Positions 34,583-37,801 of a stretch of DNA of 37,801 nucleotides are shown piece after piece; positions within the stretch are counted from its first letter, which is position 1; each line of letters starts with the position of its first letter. The translations under genes were made by a program, and so were the position numbers. The stretch is from Candidatus Heimdallarchaeota archaeon (GTDB lineage: Archaea > Asgardarchaeota > Heimdallarchaeia > Hodarchaeales > Hodarchaeaceae), in contig DXJL01000025.1 in the NCBI GenBank assembly GCA_019057635.1, positions 1 through 37,801 on the forward strand, in the 5' to 3' direction. A model generated the notes under the pieces. That model was given only the letters and a program-made list of their open reading frames with translations, was not told the DNA's origin and did not search any database.

Positions 34583-35407
34583 ATGAATTTAGAGACACAA
34601 GAACAACCCCCAAATGTACGATTATCTTTGGACGAAGTAGGGATCACTGATTTTCGAACTCAAATTTCTATCACCAGAGGGACAAAGATTTATCGCTATA
34701 CTTCTAATATTACCGTAGTAATTGATCTACCTCCCTCAAAAAAGGGAGCTCATATGTCTAGATTCATCGAATCGATTTCAGAAATACTTTCAAGTAAGAC
34801 TGACTCCTTTTTCTCCTTAGAAGAAATGTCTATCCAAGTTCTCCAAGAATTAAATACTCGTCATCCATTCGCAACAGGAATGATCGCTTTAACGTTCGAA
34901 TTTTTTACTCCTCGAATTACACCAATATCGAAAAAGAATTCAATGGAAAACTATCAAGGGCGACTGGTAACACATTGGAAAAAAGGCATAGTAACACACG
35001 AACTCTCACTGGGTACATCTGGAAGTACAGCATGTCCTCATGCCTTAGTGAACAACGAATTCAATAGAACTCATATTCAACGGGCATATGCAGAGCTTAC
35101 GTTAAAAGGAAAGACATCTGAAATTCCTGATATGGAGATAATTAGTAAAATTATTGATCAAAGCTTTTCCGCCCCTTCCTTTTCACTGTTAAAAAAAGAA
35201 GATGAGCAATGGGTAGTAAATAGAATGTATGAAAACCCACTTTTTGCAGAGGATGTAACACGAAATCTCTTAATAAAGGCAGTTCAGGAATTTAAAGAGT
35301 TAAAACTCGATATAATTGCAATTACGACATCGATGGAGTCCATTCATAAACACAATGTTATCTCAAAAGGAAGTACAAGTACTAACTCTGAAACTAAGGC
35401 CAATTAG
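34583..35407 (+). CDS. mptA: GTP cyclohydrolase MptA (type IV / FolE2 family)
   Basis: This is a 274-residue protein with an ATG start. It matches the MptA/FolE2 family: VRLSLDEVGITDFRTQISITRG at the N-terminus (the SLxxVGVT hallmark), MSRFIESISEIL with a conserved SRF-type motif, and GSTACPHALVNNE with the metal-ligand cysteine at 151, followed by NRTHIQRAYAEL. The enzyme opens GTP to a 7,8-dihydroneopterin cyclic phosphate, the first step of tetrahydromethanopterin-type pterin synthesis in archaea. A TATA-like CTTAAAATA (34555-34563) ends only 19 bases before the ATG, so the mRNA is probably leaderless. Confidence 0.88.
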   Translation: MNLETQEQPPNVRLSLDEVGITDFRTQISITRGTKIYRYTSNITVVIDLPPSKKGAHMSRFIESISEILSSKTDSFFSLEEMSIQVLQELNTRHPFATGMIALTFEFFTPRITPISKKNSMENYQGRLVTHWKKGIVTHELSLGTSGSTACPHALVNNEFNRTHIQRAYAELTLKGKTSEIPDMEIISKIIDQSFSAPSFSLLKKEDEQWVVNRMYENPLFAEDVTRNLLIKAVQEFKELKLDIIAITTSMESIHKHNVISKGSTSTNSETKAN

Positions 35408-35436
35408 CCAAAGAAAACAAAGAAATAACCCTTAGA

Positions 35437-36765
35437 TCATTCCTTTTTATCAGAATCTTTGAATATTTTGTCTCTAAACATCCTTGCGGCTGAAAATATA
35501 CCCGCGCTTCCAGCATTAACTGCAGTTTTACCCACTTTTTTACCAACCGTTAGGGCAATGTCTGTTTTTGATATTTCTCCGCTCTTCACTCTTTCCATAT
35601 AATCTTTTAGCTCATCATAGGGGGGGAGAAAATCAAGCCGAATTATATCCGCTTCCCAGTACCCTCTCCCTCGTTGGAAAAAGTATGTCAATGTTACAAT
35701 ACCAAAGATGATGAAGGAAAAGATGGAGGTGATGTCATGATAGGCTTCAGAAAAACTAAGTTCTGCAAATAAGTCTTCATAGATACCAGCAGAGTTGTTC
35801 AGAATTTGCAGCTGGATTAAATGAAATCCAAGTGCCAAGCCAAGATAGATAAGAACTATGCCTTCACCCCCTACAAAACCTACAAAACGACCTATTCGAA
35901 AAGGATCATCGCTCTTCACATTTTTTACCTGTCCCGATTCATCTATTGTTACACCCGTAAGTTTAATTCTACGAGAGATACCTTGTGCACTATAAAGGAG
36001 AGCAAAAGCAACAAGTAAGAAATCAAATGTGGTAACTATATTTTCAGACCCACTGATTGAAGTTAACACGATCATTAGTTGATTGGGCAAAATCATGATG
36101 AAGAAAAGGCCTAAAACAGAGTTAAAAATATCATCAGAAAAAAATACCCCTTGTACGATTAATATTACAAGTGCAGAAACAGCAACTGCAAAGATGCCTA
36201 AAATGAGATAGCTAGTTCTAGAATCCATCATTCCGACATAAATCATCAGACCATTACCAATGAGAGAAAAAACTGCAATTACAGTCAAAAGCCCAGAAAA
36301 AATTGATTTTCTCTCGGTCTTAGGCTTACCCAAAAACAAAATACTGCCTGTTACTTTATTTGAAAACATTCCTTTAGCAAATGCGAATGACGCGACAGGG
36401 ATCAAGAAAGACCAGGCAAAGAAGGCTAATAGGGGAAAAACTTCAATGAAAAAATCAGTTAATTCGCTCAAAAGAGCTATATCTGTTGAGAATAAAGCGA
36501 GTACAAAAACGACTAAAACAATACCAAACATTAAAAATAAACGGTAAATAAATTTTAATCTCTTAGCAATAAGACCAGAGAGAATGAAACCTACAGCAAG
36601 GCTCATTTCAAGGCTGAATGCGAGATCGATTAAGTCTGGCGTTATCAGTTCAGACGCTTGCTCTTGCATGACAACTAAACCTGTTGTAACAATCGATGTT
36701 ACAAATAAAATAACAGAAAATAGAATAAATTGGCGGGAAAGGAGAATGCGTAATCCTCCGAACAA
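35437..36765 (-). CDS. Polytopic membrane protein, unknown
   Basis: The protein has 442 residues from the TTG at 36765. About ten hydrophobic segments are visible, for example FILFSVILFVTSIVTTGLVV, LMFGIVLVVFVLALFS, VFPLLAFFAWSFLIPVASF, LLTVIAVFSLIGNGLMIYVG, LGIFAVAVSALVILIVQGVFF, VLIYLGLALGFHLIQL and FSFIIFGIVTLTYFF. The cytoplasmic C-terminus is basic and helical. No transporter motif is recognised. In-frame sequence continues 15 codons upstream to a CTG at 36810 that has GAGGT seven bases before it; TTG 36765 has only AAGG. The true start is therefore uncertain. It lies convergent with mptA and divergent from the MazG-like gene. Confidence 0.75.
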   Translation of the reverse strand: MFGGLRILLSRQFILFSVILFVTSIVTTGLVVMQEQASELITPDLIDLAFSLEMSLAVGFILSGLIAKRLKFIYRLFLMFGIVLVVFVLALFSTDIALLSELTDFFIEVFPLLAFFAWSFLIPVASFAFAKGMFSNKVTGSILFLGKPKTERKSIFSGLLTVIAVFSLIGNGLMIYVGMMDSRTSYLILGIFAVAVSALVILIVQGVFFSDDIFNSVLGLFFIMILPNQLMIVLTSISGSENIVTTFDFLLVAFALLYSAQGISRRIKLTGVTIDESGQVKNVKSDDPFRIGRFVGFVGGEGIVLIYLGLALGFHLIQLQILNNSAGIYEDLFAELSFSEAYHDITSIFSFIIFGIVTLTYFFQRGRGYWEADIIRLDFLPPYDELKDYMERVKSGEISKTDIALTVGKKVGKTAVNAGSAGIFSAARMFRDKIFKDSDKKE

Positions 36766-36927
36766 TGTAGCCTTGAGATAATCCCAGAATGCTTTTTCGA
36801 CATAACTCAGTGTAAGAACCTCAACACGCTATAATCAAAAGGCCGTTTATATCCTCTTCGAACTAAGAGGTTATTCAATTATTTTTTCTTAGCTAACTTC
36901 ATTTTTCAATGTTTCTGGGGTAAAATT

Positions 36928-37254
36928 ATGGAATTGACACAATTAGCTGCTGAAGTTGATACTTTCATCGACAAACATGGCGGATACTGGGATCCAGCTT
37001 GGCTTCTTTCTGCCCTGACTGAAGAACTTGGTGAATTGTCGCGTGCTATACAAATTTTTGCTGGAATAAGGAATACGGGGGCATCAACCGTATCTCCTGC
37101 GATGATTCAGAATATTGAAGAGGAAAGTGGTGATTTGCTGTTTGCTTTACTTTGTTTAACAAATAATTTTAACGTAGATTTAGAAAATGCGCTGTTAAAC
37201 ACGCTTAAAAAATACAGGGAGCAGGAATCTGGCACATATAATGCCGATAGCTGA
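36928..37254 (+). CDS. MazG-like nucleotide pyrophosphohydrolase
   Basis: This is a 108-residue protein with an ATG start. It is a single all-helical MazG/dUTPase-type domain, with metal-binding acidic motifs LTEELGELSRAI (EExxE) and IEEESGDLLFAL (ExxD) and a C-terminal helix with a TLKKYREQ segment typical of MazG-like proteins. These enzymes hydrolyse NTPs to NMP and pyrophosphate, usually to remove aberrant nucleotides. The next gene begins 60 bases downstream on the same strand. Confidence 0.88.
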   Translation: MELTQLAAEVDTFIDKHGGYWDPAWLLSALTEELGELSRAIQIFAGIRNTGASTVSPAMIQNIEEESGDLLFALLCLTNNFNVDLENALLNTLKKYREQESGTYNADS

Positions 37255-37314
37255 TAATATATATTCCAGTATTTGGAAGCAGAGATCGAACATAAATTTT
37301 ATGGAAATGAGATT

Positions 37315-37801
37315 ATGGCAAGTACAATAAAACTTGTGGCTGGAATCATCATTGTTCTAATAGGATTTCCAATTTTCCTTGGTGGATCTGCAATTCTACT
37401 CGTTACACCCATATTTGCAGATGATCAGGGATATTTTGTCTCAGAAAGTTATCAAATTACTGAGGATGATGTTACTGCGATTCGTTTGGATATTCCATTA
37501 GACGATGTTCAGCTAGGTATAAGGATTGATCCTTCGAATTTTGTAACTCTCAAAGTAAATGCTTTCGGGGAAACAAATGAAGAAGTATTCTTGGGATTAA
37601 CAACTGATGAGCAGGCTGATGTTTTTTTAGAAAATGTTTCGTATCTAGAAATTACAAACTTAGACTTCTCAACTGCCTTTCCATTTGACTCAGAGGAAAA
37701 TGGTCCAGCAATAAGCATGGTACCAGTTATTAGTAGTAATCCAACAAGAATTCCTAGTTCTACTGATGCCGATTGGTTATTAGGAGGAGAAGAATTAGGA
37801 A
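37315..37801 (+). CDS. N-terminally anchored surface protein, unknown (3' end outside window)
   Basis: An open frame of 162 codons runs from an ATG at 37315 to the window edge. Residues ~5-35 are a strong hydrophobic segment (LVAGIIIVLIGFPIFLGG, then AILLVTPIFA), so the protein is a signal-anchor or signal-peptide protein with an exported acidic domain. The exported part is beta-rich and Thr/Asn-containing (VTAIRLDIPLDDVQLGI, FVTLKVNAFG, YLEITNLDF). No family is recognised. Two earlier in-frame ATGs (37301 and 37307) belong to another frame that stops at once. Confidence 0.7.
   Translation, partial: MASTIKLVAGIIIVLIGFPIFLGGSAILLVTPIFADDQGYFVSESYQITEDDVTAIRLDIPLDDVQLGIRIDPSNFVTLKVNAFGETNEEVFLGLTTDEQADVFLENVSYLEITNLDFSTAFPFDSEENGPAISMVPVISSNPTRIPSSTDADWLLGGEELG

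Noticed and set aside
1-37801. tRNA genes, CRISPR arrays, transposases, prophage or integrase genes
   Set aside because: I scanned for TpsiC-arm-like motifs, spaced direct repeats and transposase or integrase motifs and found none I could support.

Overview
The window looks like a chromosomal segment of an Asgard archaeon, most likely of the Heimdallarchaeia type. This is inferred from gene content only; no database search was possible. The DNA is AT-rich, and TATA-like boxes precede several genes. Core genes are archaeal: CDC48, a PAC2-type proteasome chaperone, NreA, endonuclease Q, GTP cyclohydrolase MptA, an archaeal RibD-type reductase, a ribose-1,5-bisphosphate isomerase-like protein and a probable SRP 7S RNA. 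Mixed in are proteins of eukaryote-like type: a Rab/Ras-like GTPase, an Arf-like GTPase with an extra C-terminal domain, three stand-alone roadblock/LC7 proteins, several longin/roadblock-like domain proteins and a membrane-anchored RING-type zinc finger. I see no IS element, CRISPR array, tRNA or rRNA.

Layout. Positions 1-5143 hold a secreted FKBP-like protein (cut by the window start), a PAC2 chaperone, a predicted PD-(D/E)XK-fold protein, the RING protein, a sugar nucleotidyltransferase and a longin-like/winged-helix protein. Positions 5157-12146 (minus strand) are a cytoskeleton-like cluster: a 1173-residue helical protein, a divergent tubulin/FtsZ-family GTPase, a 335-residue helical protein and a 291-residue coiled-coil protein. 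Positions 12403-17821 carry a CinA/MoaB-fold protein that appears to start at CTG, CDC48, the Arf-like fusion GTPase and the R15P isomerase-like enzyme.

Positions 17877-23241 (minus strand) contain a small acidic protein and a five-gene run: roadblock, zinc ribbon, multi-domain roadblock/longin-like protein, EndoQ and NreA. The tight spacing links a GTPase-regulator-like module to DNA repair. The 7S RNA follows at 23361-23670, then a small winged-helix regulator, Maf and a tryptophanase. Positions 26607-31917 hold small zinc-ribbon and Yip1-like proteins, a RibD-like reductase, tandem roadblock genes, a coiled-coil/winged-helix regulator, and the Rab-like GTPase with an unknown co-oriented partner. 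Positions 32057-37801 hold a degenerate MinD/ParA-like ATPase fused to longin-like and winged-helix domains, a 5'-truncated 3-hydroxyacyl-CoA dehydrogenase, MptA, a polytopic membrane protein, a MazG-like pyrophosphohydrolase and a membrane-anchored surface protein cut by the window end.

The most promising candidate for an undescribed system is the tubulin/FtsZ-like GTPase operon with its giant helical partner (5157-12146). Next are the MinD-like/longin/wHTH fusion, the RING-type membrane protein and the roadblock-EndoQ-NreA operon.
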